DNA of 25,286 bases from assembly GCA_050012675.1 (NCBI GenBank), contig JBEKGS010000043.1, positions 1 through 25,286 on the forward strand. The letters are read 5' to 3'. The translations under genes were made by a program, and so were the position numbers. The DNA is from Fen-455 sp050012675. GTDB taxonomy: Bacteria; Actinomycetota; Acidimicrobiia; Acidimicrobiales; Bog-793. Under the pieces are notes generated by a model, which was not told the origin of the DNA, made no database searches, and saw only the letters and a list, made by a program, of their open reading frames with translations. Numbering within the stretch: the stretch's first letter is position 1; every line of letters begins with the position of its first letter. Positions 11,992 through 19,908 of the stretch are shown piece by piece.

Positions 11992-12990
11992 GTGACTGAC
12001 CTCCCGCCACAACCGGTCCCGACGGCCCCTTTTCAAGCGGCCACCGACGACTGGACCTTCCGCGTCGAGGAGCTCACCAAGCGCTTCGGTGCCGTGGTCG
12101 CCAACGACACGATCACACTGCGCGTCGAGCCGGGCGAGGTCTATGGGCTGCTCGGGCCGAACGGGGCGGGCAAGTCAACGCTCGTCAAACAGACCATCGG
12201 CCTCTTAAAGCCGACATCCGGTCGCATCACCCTCGGTCCCTTCGACCTCGTCGCCGACCCGGACGCGGCGCGGCAGCTGTGCTCGTACCTGCCCCAGGTG
12301 CCAATGCCGATCGAGTCGTTCCACGTCACCGAAGCGATCGAGCTCGCCGGCCGTATACGCGGCGGGAGCGCCAAGGACGTCAGTGCCCGTGCGGCATCGC
12401 TCATCGACGCGCTAGATCTCGGAGAGTGGAGGAACGCCCTAGGCCAGGGCCTGTCCGGCGGCGTAAGGCGACTGGTCGGCTTCTGCATGGCCATAGTCCG
12501 CCCCGGGCGCGTCGTGATCCTCGACGAGCCCACGAATGACGTCGATCCCCTGCGAAGGCGCCTTTTGTGGGAAGAGGTCCGCGCCCTTGGCGCGCACGGG
12601 TGCGCCGTTCTGCTCGTCACCCACAACGTTCTGGAGGCCGAGAAGTCCGTCGATCGCCTGGCCGTGATCCACAAGGGCCGGCTCGTCGCCGAGGGAACGC
12701 CCTCCTCCATGAAAGCGGCCGACCGTTCGCAGCTGCGCCTGCAGTTGATGCTCACCCCTGGGATGCCCACACCGGAACTGCCCCGGTGGGCGGGCCCGCC
12801 CGTGCGCGTCGGGAACAACCTCGTCGCCACGATCGCGGAGACCGACGCCGCCACCGCCATCGCATGGGCGGCGGAGCAGACCAGCGTCGGCGTCGCCGAG
12901 GAGTACGCGCTCGCCGCGATGACGCTGGAGGACGCGTACATCAGGCTCACCTCGCACATGTCGAACGACGAGGACGACGAGGGTGACTGA
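11992..12990 (+). CDS. ABC-2 type exporter, ATP-binding protein
   Basis: This 332-residue protein is the nucleotide-binding subunit of an ABC exporter. It has Walker A GPNGAGKST (55-63), a Q-loop near YLPQVPM (99-105), the signature LSGGVRR (154-160), Walker B VVILDEPTNDVDP (174-186) and the H-loop His 211. A C-terminal accessory region of about 100 residues (from about 230) follows, as in DrrA/CcmA-like drug-export ATPases. The GTG start has AAGGA six bases upstream. The 3' end overlaps the first permease gene by 8 bp. The transported compound cannot be deduced. The signature has Val where Gln is usual (LSGGQ), which is seen in some ABC-2 ATPases. Confidence 0.93.
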   Translation: MTDLPPQPVPTAPFQAATDDWTFRVEELTKRFGAVVANDTITLRVEPGEVYGLLGPNGAGKSTLVKQTIGLLKPTSGRITLGPFDLVADPDAARQLCSYLPQVPMPIESFHVTEAIELAGRIRGGSAKDVSARAASLIDALDLGEWRNALGQGLSGGVRRLVGFCMAIVRPGRVVILDEPTNDVDPLRRRLLWEEVRALGAHGCAVLLVTHNVLEAEKSVDRLAVIHKGRLVAEGTPSSMKAADRSQLRLQLMLTPGMPTPELPRWAGPPVRVGNNLVATIAETDAATAIAWAAEQTSVGVAEEYALAAMTLEDAYIRLTSHMSNDEDDEGD

Positions 12991-13777
12991 GACCAGAGCC
13001 GCGACCCTCGTAGCGCCCGGCACCGTCGAGCGCGGGGCGGTGCACTGGTGGCACGAGTACAGGGTGATGGTCCGGTGGCATCTTGCCAGCCTGCGCATGT
13101 GGCTCGTGACACTCACGATCGTGCAACTAATGGCGGGAGTGGGATTCGTGCTCGGGATCTCGCTGTTCTTCGCCCACATCCCGACCACGGCTGCCCTGTT
13201 CGTTTCGACCGGTGTGCCCGTCATCAACCTGCTCACAGTAGGGATGATCCTCGGACCTCAGCTCGTGGCCGACCAGCGCTCCAACGGCAGTTACGAGTAC
13301 TTGCGGTCGATGCCGGTCAGCCGCTCTGTGGCCGGCGCCGCTTGGTACACGGTCTGCCTCCTGGGCGGCGTCCCGGCGGCGGTCGTCGCCCTCGGCGTGG
13401 CGCAGCTGCGTTACGGCCTTGCCCTGCATGTCTCGCCGATGATCGTTCCCGCAGTCCTGCTCACGTCCTTCACCGGCACGATGCTCGGCTACGCACTCGG
13501 GCACGCCATCGCAAGCCCAATGGCGACGCGAATGGTCACCCAGCTCCTGGTCTTTGTCGTGTTCGGCTTTGCTCCCGTGCTCTACCCCATCTCACAGATG
13601 CCACGCTGGCTCGGCGCGCTCAACTGGTGGCTCCCGTTTCGTCATATGGCCGTGGTCACAAGGGCAGCTCTCACCTCGGGAGGACACGCCGGGGTGCTTT
13701 CCGCGTATGTCGTGCTCGTCCTGTGGGCGATCGTCTGCGCGGCACTTGCCGGCCGGGCGCTCGGGCGGCGGCCGTGA
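12983..13777 (+). CDS. ABC-2 type transporter permease (first)
   Basis: The 264-residue membrane protein shows about six hydrophobic segments, including LWLVTLTIVQLMAGVGFVLG, AALFVSTGVPVINLLTVGMI, VPAAVVALGVAQL, MIVPAVLLTSFTGTMLGYAL, LLVFVVFGFAPVLYPIS and a C-terminal VLVLWAIVCAALAGRAL. The DQRSNGSYEYLRSMPVSR loop and the FAPVLYPISQMPRWL element before the fifth/sixth helices are typical of ABC-2 permeases. The GTG start lies inside the end of the ATPase gene (8-bp overlap) and its own stop overlaps the next permease (GTGA), so the three genes are translationally coupled. It is clearly paralogous to the next gene (LYPISQMPRWLGALNWWLPF versus VYPASQLPAWLASVHYFLPF), implying a heterodimeric membrane part. 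Confidence 0.9.
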   Translation: MTETRAATLVAPGTVERGAVHWWHEYRVMVRWHLASLRMWLVTLTIVQLMAGVGFVLGISLFFAHIPTTAALFVSTGVPVINLLTVGMILGPQLVADQRSNGSYEYLRSMPVSRSVAGAAWYTVCLLGGVPAAVVALGVAQLRYGLALHVSPMIVPAVLLTSFTGTMLGYALGHAIASPMATRMVTQLLVFVVFGFAPVLYPISQMPRWLGALNWWLPFRHMAVVTRAALTSGGHAGVLSAYVVLVLWAIVCAALAGRALGRRP

Positions 13778-14577
13778 GGACCGGCGTCCTCAAGGTGCGC
13801 CCGACGCGCGCGCCACAATCCGAGCTGCGCTCGGGCATCGGCTACTGGACCTCGAGCCTCGTCTCGATGATGCGCTTCGACTACGGCCGCGTACGCCAAT
13901 GGGTGCCGATGATGATCATCATCCAGACATTCATGGGGGCCGGCATGGCTCTTCTGTACGGCTTCTTCTACCCGCACCTAACCCCAATCCGTGCCTTGTA
14001 CATAACGACCGGCTCACCGACGCTGGCACTCATACCCGTGGGTTTCGTGATGATCCCCGGCACCGTCGCCGATCAGAAGCTCCAGGGGATCTTCGACTAC
14101 ATCTGGTCGTTGCCCTCGCCGCGCAGCGCACAGGCCGCGTCCACGTTCGTGCTCTTCACGCTGTTCGCCCTCCCGGGCTCGGTGCTCGCCCTCCTCGTGG
14201 CGATGTGGCGCTACCACGTTCACCTCGCCCTGTCCCCCCTTCTCGTCCCGGCGGTCCTTCTCTGCGCGCTGATGGCCATCACGGTCGGTTACGGCATGGC
14301 ACTGCTCATTCCCAACCCGATGGTGACCAACGTCATCACCAATGCGCTCGTGTTCGTGGTGCTCTTGTTCTCCCCGATCGTCTATCCGGCCTCACAGCTG
14401 CCCGCGTGGCTCGCCTCGGTCCACTACTTCTTGCCCTTCTACAACATGGCCGTCGTCATCAGGGCCGGCCTTACCTTTGGTGTCGTGGCCCACGTGGCGA
14501 CCTCGTTCGTGGTGCTGGCGGCATGGGCCGGCGGCGGCGGCGCCGCGACGGCCTGGGTGGTCGGCCGCCGCCGTTAG
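13774..14577 (+). CDS. ABC-2 type transporter permease (second)
   Basis: The 267-residue protein is the second membrane subunit of the cassette. Its reading frame stays open far upstream across the first permease gene, but the real start is the GTG at 13774 that overlaps the previous stop (GTGA), because recognisable permease sequence begins only there. Hydrophobic helices include WVPMMIIIQTFMGAGMALLY, LALIPVGFVMIPG, FVLFTLFALPGSVLALLVAM, LLVPAVLLCALMAITVGYG, ALVFVVLLFSPIVYPAS and VATSFVVLAAWAG. The VADQKLQGIFDYIWSLPSPR loop matches DQRSNGSYEYLRSMPVSR in the first permease. It is the last gene of the plus-strand cassette. Confidence 0.9.
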   Translation: MRTGVLKVRPTRAPQSELRSGIGYWTSSLVSMMRFDYGRVRQWVPMMIIIQTFMGAGMALLYGFFYPHLTPIRALYITTGSPTLALIPVGFVMIPGTVADQKLQGIFDYIWSLPSPRSAQAASTFVLFTLFALPGSVLALLVAMWRYHVHLALSPLLVPAVLLCALMAITVGYGMALLIPNPMVTNVITNALVFVVLLFSPIVYPASQLPAWLASVHYFLPFYNMAVVIRAGLTFGVVAHVATSFVVLAAWAGGGGAATAWVVGRRR

Positions 14578-14738
14578 TTGGGAGGCTTTCCCTGGCTCGC
14601 GTCCTCGGTCGCGTACGCTCCACCGGGTCGAGAAGTCGCCATGCGCGTCAACAGCTCGCTCTCCCCGTGCGAGGGCATGTGGCTGCTGTTCTCGAAGATC
14701 AACGGTCGGCAACCTCACGGTTGCTCACGGCCATGGTG
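14578..14738. terminator. Spacer between convergent ABC cassettes, weak hairpin
   Basis: This 161-base spacer separates the two convergent ABC cassettes. The only inverted repeat I note is GCAACC-TCAC-GGTTGC (14709-14724). It has a short stem and no T-run, so transcription from either side may read through or end by Rho. No credible gene is visible in the spacer. Confidence 0.3.
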
Positions 14739-15599
14739 TCAGGTGATGTCGGATCGCAACGTGGTGGACGTGCCCAGGAACGCGAGCGCAATGCCGTAGA
14801 TCAAGAGCATGATGGCGCCACCCCACCAGGGCAGGAGCTGAGTGGTGCCGCCCCCGAAGTTCGTCCGAGCGGCATCCTCGAGCGCGGTGGCGGCCTGGCC
14901 CGGAAGGTACTCGCCGATCGTCGGCCATATGGCGCCGATGATCGATTCCACCACAAGGGTGAAGACCAGGCCCACGACGATGGCAACGATCTGGTTCTTC
15001 AAAAGGGCTCCGAGCCCTAGTCCGTAGATGGCGAACAGGCCCGTCCCCAGCACGACACCTGGCGCGATCCTCGACCACTCGTGCCACATGTTGTGGGTCG
15101 TCGCGACGTAATAAGCGCCGTGGTGTGCGCTGCACACTGCCAGGGACATCCCCTGGGCCACGCCGACGGGAGTCAGGCAGGAATGAATTTTCATGCTGAC
15201 GAGCACCAGGCCGAGCACCAGCCCCGTCAACATGGTGAGCGCTCCCAGCAGGACCCCGGCACCGAAGCCGACACCGCTCTTCGCCATGACGATGCGGCCT
15301 CGCCGAGGCTCGGCGAGAAAGGTCGGAGTAACCGTCTTGTGCCGGTACTCGCCGGTGATGATGAGAACCCCGAGAACCAGAGCGAGCAGCCGAGAGACGT
15401 CCAGCACGGAGAAGACGTTGACGAACCACTGGGAGGAACCATGGGGGACGATTCCGGCCGTGCCGCCATGCCGCCCGCCCGGAGCCAAGGCGAGCCCGAA
15501 GCCGAACGCGAGGTCTATGACCACGAGGATGGCGAAGATCACAAGGGTCGACCAGATGGTCCAGAGCTTGCGGATCTCAGCGTTCAGCAACCTGGTCAT
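14739..15599 (-). CDS. ABC-2 type transporter permease (minus-strand cassette)
   Basis: The 286-residue membrane protein has an N-terminal cytoplasmic stretch LLNAEIRKLWTIWST followed by a first helix LVIFAILVVIDLAFGFGLAL. Further helices are near LLALVLGVLIITGEY, VLLGALTMLTGLVLGLVLVS, GVVLGTGLFAIYGLGLGALL, IVAIVVGLVFTLVVESIIG and AIMLLIYGIALAFLGTST. The phrase ITGEYRHKTVTPTFLAEPRR is typical of ABC-2 permeases paired with BcrA/NatA-like ATPases. Its ATG overlaps the stop of the ATPase gene (ATGA at 15599-15596), so the two are coupled. A Gly/His-rich extracellular loop (PGGRHGGTAGIVPHG) follows helix 1. It is not closely similar to the two permeases on the plus strand. Substrate unknown. Confidence 0.9.
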   Translation of the reverse strand: MTRLLNAEIRKLWTIWSTLVIFAILVVIDLAFGFGLALAPGGRHGGTAGIVPHGSSQWFVNVFSVLDVSRLLALVLGVLIITGEYRHKTVTPTFLAEPRRGRIVMAKSGVGFGAGVLLGALTMLTGLVLGLVLVSMKIHSCLTPVGVAQGMSLAVCSAHHGAYYVATTHNMWHEWSRIAPGVVLGTGLFAIYGLGLGALLKNQIVAIVVGLVFTLVVESIIGAIWPTIGEYLPGQAATALEDAARTNFGGGTTQLLPWWGGAIMLLIYGIALAFLGTSTTLRSDIT

Positions 15600-16621
15600 C
15601 GTTGACCGCCGACCGACCCGGGCGAATGTGACGGGGCGGCGGGAGGAGCCTGGGGGCCGTCGTTGAAGCGTCGGTAGTCGCCCGTCTGTGGCGCCGCTTG
15701 CCCGATCTGCATGCCCTCACCACCTGTCAACGCGAAGAACAGCGACTCGAGGGACTCGGTGGACGAGCCCATCTCATACACCGCGATGCGGTTCTCGACC
15801 ATTATCGGGGCCACCGTCTCCGGCGTGACGCCTTCGCAAACGACATAGCCGTCCCGCTCCAGCGCCGGAAGCTTCGCGTCGTGGAGCGCCTGTACCAGGC
15901 GCGCGGCGTCGGGCGTGCGCACCCTCACAGAACGTTTGGAACCCGCCAGCAGGTCCTGCAGCCTCCCCTGCGCCGCGAGCCGGCCGGCCGTGAGAACAAT
16001 GACGTCGTCCACGATCAACTGCGCCTCGGAGAGCAGGTGCGACGACACGATCACGATGCGTCCACCACCGTGTTGGGTCGCTCCTTCGGACGCGTAGAGC
16101 TTGAGGAAGTCCCTGAGCCAGGCGATGCCCTGAGGATCGAGCCCATTGGCCGGTTCATCGAGCACGAGGATGTCGGGCTTTCCCAACATCGCCCGGGCGA
16201 GCTCGAGACGTTGGCGCATGCCCATCGAGAATCCGCCCACCGCTCGGTCACCTGCCTCGGACAGGCCCACGAGGTCGAGGCACTCATCCACCCGACTGAA
16301 TGGAAGTCCCGCCACCTTCGCAATCAGCTTCAAGTGATTACGCGCCGTTCGGGCGGGATGGAAGCCCGACGCCTCGAGAACCGCTCCCACCCGCATCGTG
16401 GGGTTGGGCAGGTCACGATAGCGATGCCCGTCAATGAGCACCGAGCCCGACGTCGGGGTCACGAGCCCGAGGAGCATCCTGAGCGTGGTCGTCTTGCCGG
16501 CGCCGTTGGGCCCAAGGAAACCCGTCACCCCACCCGGGAGTGCGTCGAAATCGAGGTGGTCGACAGCCACGACGTCCGCGCCGAAACGTTTCGTCAGCCC
16601 TCGGGCTTGGATTGTCGGCAT
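15596..16621 (-). CDS. ABC transporter ATP-binding protein, BcrA/DrrA-like
   Basis: The 341-residue ATPase has Walker A GPNGAGKTT (37-45), signature FSMGMRQRLELA (131-142), Walker B ILVLDEPANGLDP (151-163) and the H-loop His at 195 in VSSHLLSEAQ. The signature reads SMGM instead of SGGQ, as is common in bacitracin/daunorubicin-export type ATPases. The start is set at the ATG at 16621 (MPTIQARGLTKRF) because it has GGAG shortly upstream and matches family N-termini. The 25-residue extension from 16696 is basic and unlike the family. A Pro/Ser-rich tail (about 300-341) follows the fold. It is coupled to the downstream permease by a 4-bp overlap, forming a complete exporter. Confidence 0.93.
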   Translation of the reverse strand: MPTIQARGLTKRFGADVVAVDHLDFDALPGGVTGFLGPNGAGKTTTLRMLLGLVTPTSGSVLIDGHRYRDLPNPTMRVGAVLEASGFHPARTARNHLKLIAKVAGLPFSRVDECLDLVGLSEAGDRAVGGFSMGMRQRLELARAMLGKPDILVLDEPANGLDPQGIAWLRDFLKLYASEGATQHGGGRIVIVSSHLLSEAQLIVDDVIVLTAGRLAAQGRLQDLLAGSKRSVRVRTPDAARLVQALHDAKLPALERDGYVVCEGVTPETVAPIMVENRIAVYEMGSSTESLESLFFALTGGEGMQIGQAAPQTGDYRRFNDGPQAPPAAPSHSPGSVGGQR

Positions 16622-16865
16622 GTCCCGCTCCGTCAAGGTTCGTGGTCGGCGTCCGCGCGAAGCGGTCCGAGCTGACCTTAGTTCGGCCAATGACATCGAA
16701 TCGCTCGCACGCTCTCTGGCAGCTTGGCAGACGTCATCGGCTGGGCTCTAAGCCTGAGAATTCGGGACAGAAACTGCCGGTCGCGCTAAACCAACTTCCT
16801 CGACGTGTCGATACACTTCTTTCAGCGAGGGCGTTTTTGCGCGCTCCCGAAAAGGAGGCCCGCAC
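16622..16865. promoter_or_regulatory. Divergent promoter region, ABC cassette / DUF5666-repeat gene
   Basis: These 244 bases lie between divergent starts. Rightward, TTGGCA (16724-16729) and TCTAAG (16747-16752) are separated by 17 bases and could be -35/-10 elements for the repeat protein. The match at -10 is moderate. At 16851-16858 a full AAAGGAGG Shine-Dalgarno sits seven bases before the ATG at 16866. I find no convincing leftward promoter. Confidence 0.35.
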
Positions 16866-18485
16866 ATGTTGAGCAAGCTCAGAGGACCGCATCTCGGGAT
16901 GATTCTCCCGGCGGCGGTAGTAGTCCTTCTCGCAGGATCGGTAGTCGTCGCCGGCGCCGCATCCGCAAACCGGATCTCACCACGCCAGCCCAACGGCCCG
17001 CAGGGGATCGTCGCCTCGGTGAACGGCAGTTCGGACGCCGGCACCTGCGGCACCGCGGACGCCTCAGGCACCTTCACAATGACTGCCGGGCGACGCAGCA
17101 TCGTGACCGTCGACGTTGCCACGACCACAACTTTCACCGACGCCGCTTTGACGCCGCCAACGGCGAGTTTCGCTAGCCTCTGCGTCGGTAGCCGGGTGAA
17201 GGCTCTCGGCACCCTGTCTGCGGGCACCCTTGCAGCCACCGCTGTGACGATCGTGCCCGCCCAGGCCGAGGGAGTAATCGCTTCCTTGACGGTCGGCACC
17301 ACCGTGACCACGACAGATGGCACCTGCGGCGGCTCGGGCACCCCGCAGAGCTTCACGCTCGCTAGCCGACACGCCGTCGTGACTGTCGACATCGGAAGTG
17401 GAACAACCTTCTCGGACGCCGCTTTGACGCCGCCGACCTCGGCGATCTTTGGCGACCTCTGTGTCGGTGGCAAGGCCACGGCCCTCGGCACCCAGTCCTC
17501 GGGCGGCCTGGAGGCAACCTTGGTGACGATCGTGCCCGCCCAGGCCCAGGGAGTGGTCGCTTCCGTGACGGTCGGCACCGCCGTGACCACGACGGATGGC
17601 ATCTGCGGCAGCTCGGGCACCCCGCAGAGCTTCACGCTCGCTCGGCGCCACGCTGTCGTGACTGTTGACATCGGCAGTGGAACAACCTTCTCGGACGCCG
17701 CTCTCACGCCGCCGACCTCGGCAACCTTTGGCAACCTCTGCGTCGGTAACCGGGTCACGGCCCTCGGCACCGAGTCTTCGGGCGTGCTGGAGGCCACATC
17801 GGTGACGATCGTGCCCGCCCAGGCCCAGGGGGTCGTCAGCTCCGTGACGGTCGGCACCACCGGGAGCACGACGACTGTCACCTGCGGGACCTCGGGTGAA
17901 CCTGGCAGCTTCACGCTCGGGAACTTCGGCCCCATCCCGGTGCTCAGTACTTCCCTGAGGTTCCTGAAGACCGTTGACGTCAGCAGTGGAACGAGCTTCT
18001 CGGATGCCGCTCTCACGCCACCATCAGCGAGCTTCGCTGATGTCTGCGTCGGTAGCCAAGTGAAGGCTCTCGGCACCCTGTCTGCGGGTGTGCTCACAGC
18101 CACCGCCGTGACGATCGAGCCCGCCCAGGCCCAGGGAGTCGTCACCTCCGTGACCGTTAACGGCGGCACTACAAGCACAATCAATGGATCCTGCGGGACG
18201 TCGGATGCACCTGGCAGCTTCACCCTCGGGAACTTCGCCCCCGTCCCGGTGCTCGCGACTGCTTTGAGGGCCCTCACGACCGTTGACGTCACGGCGTCCA
18301 CTACCTTCTCGGACGCCGCTTTGACACCGCCGACGGCGAGCTTTCTCAATGTCTGCGTCGGAGGCCAGGTCAAGGCTCTCGGCACGCTCTCGTCGGGTGC
18401 CTTGGTGGCCACCGCCGTGACGATCGAACCCGCGATCCACTTGAGCCCCGGTCACGGGAATCTCAGAGGTCACGCCAAGAGCTGA
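16866..18485 (+). CDS. Secreted protein with five tandem DUF5666-like repeats
   Basis: The 539-residue product starts with a signal peptide (basic MLSKLRGPHLG, hydrophobic MILPAAVVVLLAGSVVVAG, likely cleavage after ASA at 32-34). Five tandem units begin at about residues 47, 136, 229, 322 and 424, with periods of 89-102 residues. Each follows the pattern QGVVxSVTVG...CGxSGxxxSFTL...TVDV..GTTFSDAALTPPT.SF.xxCVGxxVKALGTLSxGxLxATxVTIxPAQ. This beta-rich pattern (value, limit, 'ALGT', 'A..VTI') resembles DUF5666 domains. Each unit has two cysteines that could form an intra-repeat disulfide. Units 4 and 5 carry an insert (GNFxPxPVL). The tail LSPGHGNLRGHAKS has no anchor. The start is fixed by AAAGGAGG seven bases upstream. 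Function unknown; a surface or cell-envelope role is inferred. Confidence 0.85.
   Translation: MLSKLRGPHLGMILPAAVVVLLAGSVVVAGAASANRISPRQPNGPQGIVASVNGSSDAGTCGTADASGTFTMTAGRRSIVTVDVATTTTFTDAALTPPTASFASLCVGSRVKALGTLSAGTLAATAVTIVPAQAEGVIASLTVGTTVTTTDGTCGGSGTPQSFTLASRHAVVTVDIGSGTTFSDAALTPPTSAIFGDLCVGGKATALGTQSSGGLEATLVTIVPAQAQGVVASVTVGTAVTTTDGICGSSGTPQSFTLARRHAVVTVDIGSGTTFSDAALTPPTSATFGNLCVGNRVTALGTESSGVLEATSVTIVPAQAQGVVSSVTVGTTGSTTTVTCGTSGEPGSFTLGNFGPIPVLSTSLRFLKTVDVSSGTSFSDAALTPPSASFADVCVGSQVKALGTLSAGVLTATAVTIEPAQAQGVVTSVTVNGGTTSTINGSCGTSDAPGSFTLGNFAPVPVLATALRALTTVDVTASTTFSDAALTPPTASFLNVCVGGQVKALGTLSSGALVATAVTIEPAIHLSPGHGNLRGHAKS
17004..18435 (+). repeat. Five tandem ~270-305 bp coding repeats
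   Basis: Units start at about 17004, 17271, 17550, 17829 and 18135. Units 2 and 3 are nearly identical even at many silent positions, which suggests a recent duplication or gene conversion. Units 4 and 5 form a second subtype with a shared insert. Because of the phase, the opposite strand is also open for more than 1.6 kb, which produces a large spurious antisense frame. Confidence 0.85.
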
Positions 18486-18517
18486 GCGGGATTCGCCAGA
18501 ACGCCCGCACAACAACA

Positions 18518-18559
18518 ACCGAGGACTGCCCCCGCTAACAGCGGGCGGCAGTCCTCGGT
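18518..18559. terminator. Strong bidirectional hairpin terminator
   Basis: A long inverted repeat lies between the convergent DUF5666-repeat gene and the DDN-like gene. The outer arms CCGAGGACTGCC (18519-18530) and GGCAGTCCTCGG (18547-18558) are perfect and extended by one A-T pair. The inner arms CCCGC/GGGGC-type pairing (18531-18535 with 18541-18545) add five more base pairs after a one-base bulge, with loop TAACA. There is no long T-run on either side, but the stability and position make it the clearest terminator in the window. Confidence 0.85.
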
Positions 18560-18583
18560 GATCTCGGTTCCCGCGAGGTCGGC

Positions 18584-19033
18584 TTATTGGTGCTTCCGGG
18601 TAGCGACGAGGACTGGGATCTTCCTGTCGGTCTTGGCCTGGTATTCGGCATAGGGCGGGTACACCGCGACCGCGCGGTTCCACCAAATCGCTCTTTCGTC
18701 GCCGCTCACCTGGCGAACGACGACGTCGAACGGCTCCGGCCCGTCCTGGATCATCACTGCCTCTGGGTCGGCGATCACGTTGTAGTACCAGAGCGGGTGC
18801 GTGGGAGCTCCGCCCTTGGAGGCGACCAAGGCGTACTCGCCCTCGTGCTCGACCCTCATGAGGCCGAACTTGCGGATCTTCCCGCTCTTGTTGCCTCTGG
18901 TCGTGACGATGATGACGGGCATTCTCGTGTCGCGCAGGGTGTTCGCTCGCTGGCCTCCCGAGCTTTCGTACTCGGCGACCTGGTCCCTTACCCAGGCCTG
19001 CGGGCTCGGTTCGTATTCTCCTTCGAGGGGCAT
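18584..19033 (-). CDS. DDN-like deazaflavin (F420)-dependent nitroreductase family protein
   Basis: The 149-residue product matches the small split-barrel family of Mycobacterium Ddn, F420H2-dependent quinone/nitro reductases at the membrane. Recognisable parts are PVIIVTTRGNKSGKIRKFGLMRVEHEG with the RK phosphate-contact motif, YALVASKGGAPTHPLWYYNV, the typical P.WYxN segment, and RDxAE-like residues replaced by GDERAIWWNRAVAVYPPYAEYQ. It ends KTDRKIPVLVATR. The ATG at 19033 lacks an upstream Shine-Dalgarno. A TATAGT hexamer six bases before it suggests a leaderless transcript. It follows ppk2 by 34 bp. Membership implies the host makes cofactor F420, which fits an actinobacterium. The natural substrate is unknown. 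Confidence 0.9.
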   Translation of the reverse strand: MPLEGEYEPSPQAWVRDQVAEYESSGGQRANTLRDTRMPVIIVTTRGNKSGKIRKFGLMRVEHEGEYALVASKGGAPTHPLWYYNVIADPEAVMIQDGPEPFDVVVRQVSGDERAIWWNRAVAVYPPYAEYQAKTDRKIPVLVATRKHQ

Positions 19034-19039
19034 GACGTC

Positions 19040-19045
19040 ACTATA
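19040..19045 (-). promoter_or_regulatory. Candidate -10 for a leaderless transcript
   Basis: On the minus strand TATAGT is followed by six bases (GACGTC) and then the ATG of the DDN-like gene. This is the TANNNT-plus-6/7 geometry of actinobacterial leaderless promoters. No good -35 is seen. Confidence 0.4.
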
Positions 19046-19067
19046 GAGAGGCGTTGCAGACCGAAAG

Positions 19068-19853
19068 TCAGCTGATCGTGGCCGCGTAGTCGGGGACGTA
19101 GCGGTACCGGTCCCTGGGCGGCCGCTGGTAGTTGCCCACCGGCGTCCGCGCGGCCAGCTTGGGCTTGGGCAGCTTGCGCTCCTCGTAGGGGATCATCGAC
19201 AACAGATGGGCGATGCAGTTGAGCCGCGCCCGCTTCTTGTCGTCGGCCTCGACCTCGTACCAGGGCGAGTCCGGCAGGTCGCAATGGGCGAACATCTCGT
19301 CTTTCGCCTTGGAGTACTGGACCCACCGCTTGCGGCCTTCGAGGTCCATGTCGCTCAGCTTCCACCGCTTGAGGGGATCGTTCAGACGGTCCTTGAACCT
19401 TCGCTCCTGCTCCTCGTCACTCACCGAGAACCAGTACTTGACAAGGATGATGCCGTCGTCGATGAGCATCCTCTCGAATGCAGGGCACTGGCGGAAGAAG
19501 CGGTGGTACTCCTCTTCTGTGCAAAAGCCCATGACCCGCTCGACGCCTGCCCTGTTGTACCAGCTGCGGTCGAAGAGGACCATCTCGCCTCCGGCGGGCA
19601 GGTGAGCGATGTAACGCTGGAAGTACCACTCGGTCTTCTCGCGGTCGCTCGGGGCGGGAAGAGCGGCGATCCGGCACCAACGAGGATTGAGGTGCTCAGT
19701 TATCCGCTTGATCACGCCCCCCTTCCCGGCGGCGTCCCGGCCCTCCACGACGATGACCACCCGCTTGCCCTCCTCGCGGACCCACTGCTGCATGCTCACG
19801 AGCTCGGTCTGAAGCCTTAGAAGGGCCTTTTCGTACTTGTCGCTGTCAGCCAT
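19068..19853 (-). CDS. ppk2: Polyphosphate kinase 2 (class I-like)
   Basis: PPK2 enzymes transfer phosphate between polyphosphate and nucleotides; class I members phosphorylate nucleoside diphosphates. The 261-residue protein has Walker A-type GRDAAGKG (38-45), the LPAPSDREKTEWYFQRY segment, the Walker B/lid motif FDRSWYNRAGVERVMGF (94-110), LVKYWFSVSDEEQERRF, and the C-terminal RKRWVQYSKAKDEMF followed by WYEVEADDKKRARLN. The length fits a single-domain class I enzyme rather than the tandem class II. The start is set at the ATG at 19853, preceded by GGATGAGG, rather than the upstream frame start at 19889 whose 12 extra residues are basic and unconserved. It lies between the MFS gene and the DDN-like gene, all on the minus strand. 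A metabolic link to them is not obvious. Confidence 0.94.
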   Translation of the reverse strand: MADSDKYEKALLRLQTELVSMQQWVREEGKRVVIVVEGRDAAGKGGVIKRITEHLNPRWCRIAALPAPSDREKTEWYFQRYIAHLPAGGEMVLFDRSWYNRAGVERVMGFCTEEEYHRFFRQCPAFERMLIDDGIILVKYWFSVSDEEQERRFKDRLNDPLKRWKLSDMDLEGRKRWVQYSKAKDEMFAHCDLPDSPWYEVEADDKKRARLNCIAHLLSMIPYEERKLPKPKLAARTPVGNYQRPPRDRYRYVPDYAATIS

Positions 19854-19908
19854 GCCCTCATCCTGCTCCCGACGCGCCCTCCGCGCCACGATGCTCGCCA
19901 GGCCGGCT

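Noticed and set aside
13048..13773. Upstream extension of the second ABC permease frame through the first permease, giving an apparent 509-residue fusion
   Set aside because: The extension is an alternate frame of the first permease with Arg/Pro/His-rich non-membrane sequence. The real start is the GTG overlapping the previous stop.
16748..18412. 554-codon open frame on the minus strand opposite the DUF5666-repeat gene
   Set aside because: It mirrors the tandem repeats in a stop-free antisense phase. The plus strand has the Shine-Dalgarno, signal peptide, recognisable domain and terminator; the minus frame has none of these.
18518..18559. The large hairpin as an attachment site or insertion-sequence terminal repeat
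   Set aside because: A single compact stem-loop between convergent stops with no transposase or target duplication. A terminator is the simpler reading.
19033..19040. TGACGTCA palindrome at the DDN-like start codon as an operator
   Set aside because: It is only eight bases, overlaps the start codon, and is expected by chance in a window of this size.
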